DNA of 64,000 nucleotides from JAJVID01 sp963743425 (GTDB taxonomy: Bacteria > Acidobacteriota > Blastocatellia > RBC074). Positions 31,033-41,207 of the stretch are shown in pieces. The number at the start of each line of letters is the position of its first letter. Position 1 is the first letter of the stretch. Location of the stretch: the NCBI GenBank assembly GCA_963743425.1, contig CAVUPU010000004.1:62001-126000 (forward strand), read 5' to 3'. Position numbers and translations under genes: made by a program. The notes below the pieces were generated by a model that did no database searches, was not told the origin of the DNA, and saw only the letters and a list, made by a program, of their open reading frames with translations.

Positions 31033-32484
31033 TCAATGAACCTGCTGACGTCGGGCAGCGGCATCGACATATCTGCTTTCCGCCGCTAGCTCAACTTCGG
31101 CAAAATCCTCTGGCCAGTCTCCAAAAGCGCCTGCCTCATCCAAATCGGCGCTGCGCACAGTAGTAGCGCCGTCTTCGCCACGTGTAAACCAATGCAGCTT
31201 GACCAATTCCGGCGGCAGTTCGCCTTCAGCAACGAGAGTTTGAACACCTAAAAGCAAGAGCGAGCTATGCGTTTCGGCGACAACGCGCACACCACGCTTA
31301 GCGGCGTCGGCCAAGACTTGCGCCATTGCGGTTTGCGCGCGTGGGTGTAAATGGATTTCAGGCTGTTCAAGATAGACCAATTGACCCGGCTTGGCTGTGT
31401 GAAGCGCGACTAACACCGGCAAAGTTTGCGAAACCCCGAAACCGACATCAGCAATGTTTACCATGTCACGCGAGCCATCTCGACCTGCGCTGGGACGACG
31501 CCCCACCTGAAGTTCAACTTGAGTATCATTGATACGCTTCGCGGCAACCTTCCAGGTGAGGCCAAGCTTTTCGAGGTCTGAACTCAACTGAGCGATCTTG
31601 TCCTCTTTCTTCTCCATCTGCCATCGCGCGATGATGCTTGCCGTATAGTTTTCAAAAGTGCCAGGGAAGGCCGTGCCTACTGCCGTCACCGGATAGTTTC
31701 TTTCTGGATTCCCCCTCAGACCTGGCAGATGGAGTATCTCACGTATGAAAGGAGAAAAATACTCGACTGCGTCTCTGGGATACCCAGAAATGGGAAGTAA
31801 CATAAATAGCTCTGACGATCCAGGGCTAACCTCAACCCTCAAAAAACATCGCTCCCGACCAATCATCAACTTTGGAGCCGCAGATGATGTCGCCAAACTA
31901 CTTGCCTCTTTCCCCAACTCCCTCTTCACACCTTCTCTAATATACTCAGGTAAGATGGAAGCTATATCTTCCTCGGACATGCCTGGACGCAAGTTAATTT
32001 GCCCCTCCAGCTCATCATCCTTGTACACCATTTGTTGAACATCGAATCCCCCTTGTGGCTGTTTACCAAAACCAATTATTAGGGATGCGCCTATCGGTAC
32101 CATGACATCTATTTCTTGCCCATCATCAACATATTGGTACCTCTCTTGTTCGGAAGTAACTTCAACGCCAACAGAAAAACTTTGCGCTCGCTTCCCCTTA
32201 CCAACATTTGATAGCAACTGGTCAAATGAAGTGAATTTGACGTTCGGCCCGTCGAGCCGGAGCGCGCCATAATCAACTGTCGCATCAAGAGTCTGTTTCA
32301 GAAGTAGGAGAGGCTGAACGATGCTCGATTTGCCAGAACTGTTGGCGCCAGCCAGGAGTGTCAGCGGACGAATCTCAATGGATTGCTCCTGGCTGATAGA
32401 TTTGTAGCCAGAGACTGTGATTCGCTTAATTCCCTCCAGACTCTGCAACGAAAATAAATCTTGCTTGGGCTTCCCTTTTTGCAT
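31033..32484 (-). CDS. AAA15/OLD-like ATPase (DUF3696 type)
   Basis: A 483-residue RecF/OLD-like ATPase. Walker A is LLAGANSSGKSSIVQPLLLL near residue 50, the signature region is NIADVGFGVSQTLPVLVAL near residue 360, Walker B is VYLEQPEIHLHP and the His switch is VVAETHSSLLLL. The middle (about 31740-32100) is more AT-rich than the ends. This family senses DNA or phage signals and drives a linked nuclease; here the partner is the PIN-like protein. It follows the VWA gene by 19 bases. Confidence 0.88.
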   Translation of the reverse strand: MQKGKPKQDLFSLQSLEGIKRITVSGYKSISQEQSIEIRPLTLLAGANSSGKSSIVQPLLLLKQTLDATVDYGALRLDGPNVKFTSFDQLLSNVGKGKRAQSFSVGVEVTSEQERYQYVDDGQEIDVMVPIGASLIIGFGKQPQGGFDVQQMVYKDDELEGQINLRPGMSEEDIASILPEYIREGVKRELGKEASSLATSSAAPKLMIGRERCFLRVEVSPGSSELFMLLPISGYPRDAVEYFSPFIREILHLPGLRGNPERNYPVTAVGTAFPGTFENYTASIIARWQMEKKEDKIAQLSSDLEKLGLTWKVAAKRINDTQVELQVGRRPSAGRDGSRDMVNIADVGFGVSQTLPVLVALHTAKPGQLVYLEQPEIHLHPRAQTAMAQVLADAAKRGVRVVAETHSSLLLLGVQTLVAEGELPPELVKLHWFTRGEDGATTVRSADLDEAGAFGDWPEDFAEVELAAESRYVDAAARRQQVH

Positions 32485-32503
32485 TGTCAGACAACCTCAT
32501 CTG

Positions 32504-35638
<3,135 letters not shown>

Positions 35639-35640
35639 AA

Positions 35641-36474
35641 TCAAATCACGGTCGTCACAATCTCGCGAATGCTTCTCTGCAATTCGGTGTCATCGGTGAT
35701 CGGGCTGGCGATGGCCACTTCGCAGGCGGTCACCGGATCTACGCCGCGCGCGATCAGTTGCGCGGCGTAAACCAGCAGACGCGTCGAGACTCCTTCTTCC
35801 AGCCCGTGCCCCTTCAGGTTGCGAACCTTCTCGCCGATCTTGACCAGATCGCGCGCCGTCGGCTCGTTGACGCCGCCCTCGTGAGCGACGATTCGCATTT
35901 CGGCCTCGGGCGGCGGATAATCGAATCCGAGCGAAAGGAATCGCTGGCGCGTTGACTGCTTCAGGTCCTTCAACACGCTCTGGTAGCCGGGGTTGTAAGA
36001 GATGACCAGCATAAAGTCATCGGGCGCGTTGAGCAGGATTCCGAGCTTTTCGACCGGCAGGATGCGACGGTCGTCGGTGAGCGGATGGATCAGAACGATC
36101 GTGTCTTTGCGCGCTTCGACGACCTCGTCCAGGTAACAGATCGCGCCGTGGCGGACGGCCGTGGTGAGCGGCCCGTCATGCCACACGGTGTCGTCGCCTT
36201 CGAGCAGATAGCGCCCGACCAGGTCGGTCGCCGACAAATCTTCGTGACAGGCGACGGTCACCAGCGGCCGGCCCAACCTATAGGCCATCGCCTCGACAAA
36301 ACGCGTCTTGCCACACCCCGTCGGCCCTTTCAGCATTACGGGGAGTTTGGCTTTGTAAGCCGTTTCAAAGAGCGCGACCTCATCCCTGATACTCAGATAA
36401 TAAGGCTCGCGGCTGATTCGGTATTTTTCAATTGATTGCTCTCTTGCAATAATTGCGTCAGTGGTGTTTGCCAT
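35641..36474 (-). CDS. MoxR-type AAA ATPase (CbbQ/NorQ-like)
   Basis: A 277-residue AAA+ ATPase. Walker A is LKGPTGCGKTRFVEAMAYRL, followed by TVACHEDLSATDLVGRYLLE, Walker B ICYLDEVVEARKDTI, and the sensor region VISYNPGYQSV. This arrangement is typical of CbbQ/NorQ. It drives conformational change of a client through the VWA partner encoded two bases downstream. The gene heads a run of minus-strand genes down to the methyltransferase. Confidence 0.93.
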   Translation of the reverse strand: MANTTDAIIAREQSIEKYRISREPYYLSIRDEVALFETAYKAKLPVMLKGPTGCGKTRFVEAMAYRLGRPLVTVACHEDLSATDLVGRYLLEGDDTVWHDGPLTTAVRHGAICYLDEVVEARKDTIVLIHPLTDDRRILPVEKLGILLNAPDDFMLVISYNPGYQSVLKDLKQSTRQRFLSLGFDYPPPEAEMRIVAHEGGVNEPTARDLVKIGEKVRNLKGHGLEEGVSTRLLVYAAQLIARGVDPVTACEVAIASPITDDTELQRSIREIVTTVI

Positions 36475-36573
36475 TGTCGTTCAAATCATTCCTGCAGCGT
36501 TGATCCAGCCCGTGTTAGAATTGGCATTCTATCTTAACACCGGCAATCGGATTTTGTCAGTTGTCAGCATTTT

Positions 36574-37734
36574 ATGATCGCAGTCGCAATGAGCGGCGGG
36601 GTCGATAGTTCGACCGCCGCCGCGTTACTCAAAAATCAGGGGCATGACCTGGTCGGCTTTTCGATGCAGCTCTGGAATCAGCGGCGCATCAACGTCGGGC
36701 CAGACGGCGAGCCTTTGCCCAGCCGCTGCTGCTCGCTCGACGACCTTTACGACGCGCGCGTGGTCGCGTCGAAGCTGAGCTTCCCGTTCTACGTCGTCAA
36801 TCTCGAAGACGAATTCGAGCGCGACGTCGTGCGCCCGTTCGTGACCAAATACCTGAACGGCCTGACGCCCAGCCCGTGTGTCGCATGCAACAGCTTTCTG
36901 AAATTCGACAAACTGGTCGAGCTGGCCGTGACCGCCGACGCCGAGAAAGTCGCCACGGGCCATTACGCGCGCGTGAAATTCGACGAAGAGCGCGGCCGAT
37001 GGCTGTTGCTGCGCGCCGTCAACCGCGCGAAGGATCAATCCTACTTCCTGTTCGAGCTGACGCAGGAACAGTTGAGTTACGCGATGTTCCCCCTGGGCGA
37101 AATGACCAAAGAGGAAGTGCGCGCAATCGCAGCCGCCGCCGGATTGCCCACCGCGCATAAGCCCGAAAGCCAGGAGATCTGTTTTATCCCGGACGGCGAT
37201 TACGCGCGATTCATCGAGAGGTATCTGGAAGAGGATAGAGATAGGCGCGTGAGCGAAAACGATCTGCCTGTGTTGAATGGGCCTCTGGTTCAGATCGCTG
37301 AGCTCGACGCGTCGAAACTTACTCCGGGCGACATCGTCACAACCGCCGGGGAAGTGATCGGGCGACACCAGGGCATCCATCGCTACACCGTGGGACAGCG
37401 TCGAGGGATCGGCGTTTCATCGCCCGATCCGCTCTACGTCGTGCGAGTGGATGCGAAGAACAACCGCGTGGTGGTCGGATCGAACGACGATCTGTTGAAG
37501 CGGGAGATGACGGTCGAGCGCGTCAACTGGATCGCGATCGAGGATTTAATTGAGCCGATCCGCGTCGCGGTCAAAATCCGCTCACGCGCCGAAGAGGCTC
37601 GGGCCATGGTGTCGAAGCGCGAAGACGGCTCTGTGATTGTGACATTCGATGAAGCCCAGCGCGCGGTCACGCCGGGGCAGGCGGCGGTGTTTTATGACGA
37701 GGATATCGTTGTCGGCGGGGGATGGATCACCTAA
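36574..37734 (+). CDS. mnmA: tRNA-specific 2-thiouridylase
   Basis: A 386-residue MnmA. The PP-loop is AVAMSGGVDSSTAAALL at the N-terminus, the first catalytic Cys is in TPSPCVACNSFLKFD and the second in ESQEICFIPDGDYARF. The C-terminal beta-barrel has GQRRGIGVSSPDPLYVV and a tail ending in VVGGGWI. It adds sulfur to U34 of Lys, Glu and Gln tRNAs. It is divergent from the MoxR gene across a 99-base gap. No anomaly is seen. Confidence 0.97.
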   Translation: MIAVAMSGGVDSSTAAALLKNQGHDLVGFSMQLWNQRRINVGPDGEPLPSRCCSLDDLYDARVVASKLSFPFYVVNLEDEFERDVVRPFVTKYLNGLTPSPCVACNSFLKFDKLVELAVTADAEKVATGHYARVKFDEERGRWLLLRAVNRAKDQSYFLFELTQEQLSYAMFPLGEMTKEEVRAIAAAAGLPTAHKPESQEICFIPDGDYARFIERYLEEDRDRRVSENDLPVLNGPLVQIAELDASKLTPGDIVTTAGEVIGRHQGIHRYTVGQRRGIGVSSPDPLYVVRVDAKNNRVVVGSNDDLLKREMTVERVNWIAIEDLIEPIRVAVKIRSRAEEARAMVSKREDGSVIVTFDEAQRAVTPGQAAVFYDEDIVVGGGWIT

Positions 37735-37791
37735 AATTGGCCTGCGATAAGAGCGTCGCAACGATAACCTGCAACGAAAAGGAGAACAGCC

Positions 37792-38139
37792 CTGACCGAG
37801 AACACGTCAAACAATCAACCATCAATCGAGGAACGGCTGAGCCAAATTGAAAACACGCTCAGAGAGGTAGCAACCGGCCAACAATTGATCCTTCCCAAAG
37901 TGGGATCGATCGAATCCAAACTGGGATCGATTGAATTCAAACTGGGATCGATCGAAGCCGATCTGTCCGCGCTCAAAGTCGAGGTGGCTGAAATTAAGGA
38001 GGATGCGAAGCTACGGTACGTTGATCTACGCGAGCGCATTGACCTGAACCGTGACAAGCTCGGTATCATGCAGCGGGATCTGAACCTGCTCATCAAAGAC
38101 CTTACCAATCCCCCCTTCGCCTCTACGCCTACGCGTTGA
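37792..38139 (+). CDS. Small coiled-coil protein with repeated GSIExKL units, CTG start
   Basis: A 115-residue protein if it starts at CTG 37792, which has AAAAGGAGA eight bases upstream. There is no ATG, and TTG 37885 is the next candidate. The sequence has a repeat of seven residues (GSIESKL, GSIEFKL, GSIEADL) and then heptads of charged and Leu residues (LRYVDLRERIDLNRDKLGIM). It is probably a soluble coiled coil. No family is recognised. It lies 57 bases after mnmA. Confidence 0.6.
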   Translation: MTENTSNNQPSIEERLSQIENTLREVATGQQLILPKVGSIESKLGSIEFKLGSIEADLSALKVEVAEIKEDAKLRYVDLRERIDLNRDKLGIMQRDLNLLIKDLTNPPFASTPTR

Positions 38140-38163
38140 TTGCAAAAAACCGCCCAGGAACCA

Positions 38164-39603
38164 ATGCCCATCAACAGCAAACTTCAGTTATCCAGAGACG
38201 AGATGCGCAGCCTCGGCTATCGCATTATTGACCAAATCGTCGAACATTTTGAAACCCTCGCAAGCAAGCCCGTGATGCGCGTCTCGCCGCGCGTCGAACT
38301 CGAAGCCGAATTGCGCGAGTCGCTGCCCGAAGAGCCGGCGCCGGTCGATTCTCTGCTCGATCAATTGCGGCGCGTCGTCTGGTCGAATATCGGCAACATA
38401 CAACATCCGCGCTTCTTCGCATTCATTCCGAGTCCGAGCAATTTCGTCAGCGTGATGGCCGACGCGCTCGCCGCCGGATTCAATCCGTTCGCTGGAAACT
38501 GGATCGAGGGCTCGGGTCCGGCGCAGATCGAATTGGTCACAATTGACTGGCTGCGCGAGATGTGCGGATTGCCGGAGACTGCCGGAGGGCTTTTTCTTTC
38601 GGGCGGTTCGATGGCCAATCTGACAGCTCTGGCTGCGGCCCGGCGAGCGAGGCTCGACAAGCGGAGCGACGACGCCGTCCTTTACTTCTCCGATCAGACC
38701 CACAATTCGATCGAGAAGGCGCTGCGGGTTTTAGGCTTCGCGCACGAGCAGATTCGCACGCTGCCTTCGGACGAAGATTTTCGGTTGCCAGTCGAATCGC
38801 TGCGCCGGGCCGTCGCCGAAGACCGCGCCGATGGCAAGCGGCCCTTCTGCGTCATCGCCAACGCCGGGACAACCAACACCGGCGCGGTCGATCCGCTCGA
38901 TCAACTCGCCGATCTTTGCGAGCGGGAGAATCTTTGGCTGCACGTTGACGGGGCTTACGGAGCGGCGGCCTGCTTGAGCGAAAGGGGAAGAAAACTTCTG
39001 GCCGGAATCGAGCGCGCCGATTCGCTCTCGCTCGACCCGCACAAATGGCTCTTCCAGCCTTACGAGATCGGCTGCGTCCTCGCGCGCGACGCGCGGCTGC
39101 TCAAAAAGACCTTTCACACGATGGCCGGATACCTGGAAGACACCAAACGCGCCGAAGAGGAAGAGATCAACTATTACGATTACGGCGTGCAACTGACGCG
39201 CGGCTTCCGCGCGTTGAAGCTCTGGCTCTCGATCAAAACCTTCGGCGCCGCCGCCTTCCGCGAAGCGATAAATCACGGCTTCGAGCTGGCCGAGTTCGCC
39301 GAAGGTTTGCTGCGTCAATCTGAAAGCTGGCGGATCGTTACGCCCGCCACGATGGGCATCGTCACATTCCGCTTTGTCGCGGATGCCGCTGCGGAGAGCG
39401 AGATCAACGAAATCCACCGCCGAATGGTCGAAGTGATGGCCGAGGACGGATTCGCCTTCGCCAACTCAACATCGCTCAGAGGCCAGACCGTGATGCGCCT
39501 CTGCACAATCAACCCGCGCACGACCGAAGAGGATGTTCGAGCGACGATCAAACAACTCGAACAGTTCGGACGTGAACTCCAGGACAGAATCAAACCCAGA
39601 TGA
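38164..39603 (+). CDS. PLP-dependent group II decarboxylase (aromatic amino acid type)
   Basis: A 479-residue protein of the DDC/tyrosine-decarboxylase family: AFIPSPSNFVSVMADAL, GLFLSGGSMANLTALAAARR, VIANAGTTNTGAVDPL, LHVDGAYGAAA with the cofactor-stacking region, and the PLP lysine in SLSLDPHKWLFQP near residue 290. It removes the carboxyl group of an amino acid, probably an aromatic one; the exact substrate is uncertain. ATG 38164 follows CAGGAACC; an upstream TTG at 38140 is unlikely. The stop overlaps the next gene start (ATGA). Confidence 0.92.
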   Translation: MPINSKLQLSRDEMRSLGYRIIDQIVEHFETLASKPVMRVSPRVELEAELRESLPEEPAPVDSLLDQLRRVVWSNIGNIQHPRFFAFIPSPSNFVSVMADALAAGFNPFAGNWIEGSGPAQIELVTIDWLREMCGLPETAGGLFLSGGSMANLTALAAARRARLDKRSDDAVLYFSDQTHNSIEKALRVLGFAHEQIRTLPSDEDFRLPVESLRRAVAEDRADGKRPFCVIANAGTTNTGAVDPLDQLADLCERENLWLHVDGAYGAAACLSERGRKLLAGIERADSLSLDPHKWLFQPYEIGCVLARDARLLKKTFHTMAGYLEDTKRAEEEEINYYDYGVQLTRGFRALKLWLSIKTFGAAAFREAINHGFELAEFAEGLLRQSESWRIVTPATMGIVTFRFVADAAAESEINEIHRRMVEVMAEDGFAFANSTSLRGQTVMRLCTINPRTTEEDVRATIKQLEQFGRELQDRIKPR

Positions 39604-40057
39604 GCGAAGTCCGCGTCAAACTCCCGCTGAAAGATGGTTTCCGCACGCAGATCACCGCCGGCGGACACACAACTAATCGCCGACGAGCCGGAGAAGCGCC
39701 GGCGGGACAGATGACAGTGGCATGTCGCCTTATGAACTGCTGCTTGCCGCGCTCGGCGCCTGCACGGCGATGACGCTGAAGATGTACATCGAACGGAAGA
39801 AATTGCCGATCACCGATGTCGAGGTGCTGCTCACCTTCGACCGCATCCACATTGACGACTGCGAATCGTGCGTGAAAGAGGAGCGATTGAGTGACCAGGA
39901 GGTTCAGCACATCAGCCGGTTGATTTACGTCACGGGCGATGTGACCGAAGAGCAGAAAGAGCGGCTGCTGTATATCGCCGGACGCTGCCCCGTCCACGTC
40001 ACGCTGCACAGCAACCCGCACGTGGAAGACGCTTTGATCGTCAGAAAGCCTTCTTGA
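39600..40057 (+). pseudogene. OsmC-family protein broken by two single-base insertions
   Basis: The frame from ATG 39600 gives MSEVRVKLPLKDGFRTQITA and GGHT as in OsmC proteins. Then one extra A near 39670 and one extra C near 39696 shift the frame twice. Skipping both restores LIADEPEK, AGGTDDSG and MSPYELLLAALGACTAMTLK, which continues to 40057 with the redox Cys in ESCVKEERL and GRCPVHVTL. OsmC proteins reduce organic peroxides. Translation may restart at ATG 39722, but that product lacks the first strands. Either young decay or assembly errors. Confidence 0.75.
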
Positions 40058-40063
40058 CCCCGC

Positions 40064-40396
40064 TCAGTCGGCGACCCGCTCAGGCTCCAACCGGTCGCGT
40101 TCTCTGTCCGACAGGAAATCTTCCTCGCGGATGCCCGCTTCGATCAGCGATGGCTTCAACCCTTCTTCGATCATATCGGCTTCAATGATGATCTTGCCGT
40201 TGATAAGCTGTGCGTGGAAGAGAATGCTGTGATACCACTCGTCTCTATCCCACCCAACAATGATAAGTAGGAATTGCCCTGTCTCCCGGTCACATGATGA
40301 AACGATCTTCAATCCGGGCTGGAAGCTGGGTTGTACCTCGGTCTCTTTCCGCAGCACCTGAGTCAGGATGTCCGCATAGCGTTCTGTTCGATCCAT
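40064..40396 (-). CDS. XisI-family protein (second copy)
   Basis: A 110-residue protein of the XisI (fdxN excision controlling factor) family: YADILTQVLRKETEVQP, CDRETGQFLLIIVGWDRD, SILFHAQLINGKIIIEADMI and GLKPSLIEAGIREEDFL. It is about half identical by eye to the copy upstream. AGGAGGTGAT precedes the ATG. XisI acts with XisH in cyanobacterial element excision; outside cyanobacteria its role is unclear. It is the last gene of the TIR-CHAT locus. Confidence 0.9.
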   Translation of the reverse strand: MDRTERYADILTQVLRKETEVQPSFQPGLKIVSSCDRETGQFLLIIVGWDRDEWYHSILFHAQLINGKIIIEADMIEEGLKPSLIEAGIREEDFLSDRERDRLEPERVAD

Positions 40397-40453
40397 TGCG
40401 CTATCACCTCCTCATTTGGCGCTCCTTTCACTGCGCGCTTTCGGTCGACCGTA

Positions 40454-40780
40454 TCAAGCAGCAATCTGATCGGTCTCCCGTTGAGCACGGAATGAAATGG
40501 ATTGGATGTCTTCCTCGCGGATTCCTGCTTCGACCAATGCCTGCTTCAACCCTTCTTCGGTCATATCGGTTTCGATGGTGACCACACCATCTTCGAGTTG
40601 CGCATGGAAGAGGATGTTGTCAATGTGCCGTCTGTTTTGCCATCCGACAGCGACCAGCATGAACTGGCCGGTCTCCTGATCGCAGACGGAAACAATCGCG
40701 GGGCCGTGTTTGGGCTGCAACTTGCCTTCTTCCCTCACCACTCGTGTCAGAATCTCCGCATAGCTCATTGTTTGACCCAT
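40454..40780 (-). CDS. XisI-family protein (first copy)
   Basis: A 108-residue XisI homologue: SYAEILTRVVREEGKLQP, CDQETGQFMLVAVGWQ, ILFHAQLEDGVVTIETDM and GLKQALVEAGIREEDIQ. ATG 40780 has AGGAGGTGAT six bases upstream, the same site as the second copy. The frame stays open upstream only because it runs into the C-terminus of the decayed xisH. It is a tandem duplicate with the gene that follows 57 bases later. Confidence 0.9.
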   Translation of the reverse strand: MGQTMSYAEILTRVVREEGKLQPKHGPAIVSVCDQETGQFMLVAVGWQNRRHIDNILFHAQLEDGVVTIETDMTEEGLKQALVEAGIREEDIQSISFRAQRETDQIAA

Positions 40781-40805
40781 TGCAAAATCACCTCCTGATT
40801 CCCCA

Positions 40806-41194
40806 TCAATTACCATCAAGTTGATTCCGATCCGTTCGATGACGGCTACTGAACAACGAATCCTGCATCTCGAGTATGCTCATCATACACCCCAAACTGA
40901 CCACCAGATAGAGTTCACGCTCAGGTTCCTGTTCATCGAGCGCCCACTGGTAAAGCTGGATTTGCCCAATCATCTTTTGCAGATCGCTGGTCAACGAAGC
41001 GCTATCAAAGTCTTTGACCTCAACAGCAATCTTCCGCCCACCATATTCCGCCGCCAAATGCCTCTCCAATCCGATATCCGCTCTTCAATTGCACGTTTTT
41101 GAAAAAGAGGATGAAGCGGATCATCCGTGATCGTCCAGCCCTCTTTCTCCAACGCCCGCCTCACGGGGAGATGCAAATCATCTCTTCTCGACAT
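40806..41194 (-). pseudogene. XisH-like gene disrupted by frameshifts
   Basis: Translation from ATG 41194 gives the XisH N-terminus (MSRRDDLHLPVRRALEKEGW and TITDDPLHPLF). A missing base near 41083 moves the frame to ERHLAAEYGGRKIAVEVKDF, the PD-(D/E)xK-like core of XisH, which runs to ELYLVVSLG. A further loss near a G4 run (about 40865) opens VYDEHTRDAGFVVQ, and another leads to AVIERIGINLMVIDG, the XisH C-terminus. So at least two, probably three, single-base losses lie in 390 bases. It begins 13 bases after the TIR-CHAT gene stop. Confidence 0.75.
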
Positions 41195-41207
41195 CGCATC
41201 ATTCCTT

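Noticed and set aside
37885..38139. TTG start for the coiled-coil protein
   Set aside because: The region upstream stays in frame with matching helical character and a good ribosome site before CTG 37792.
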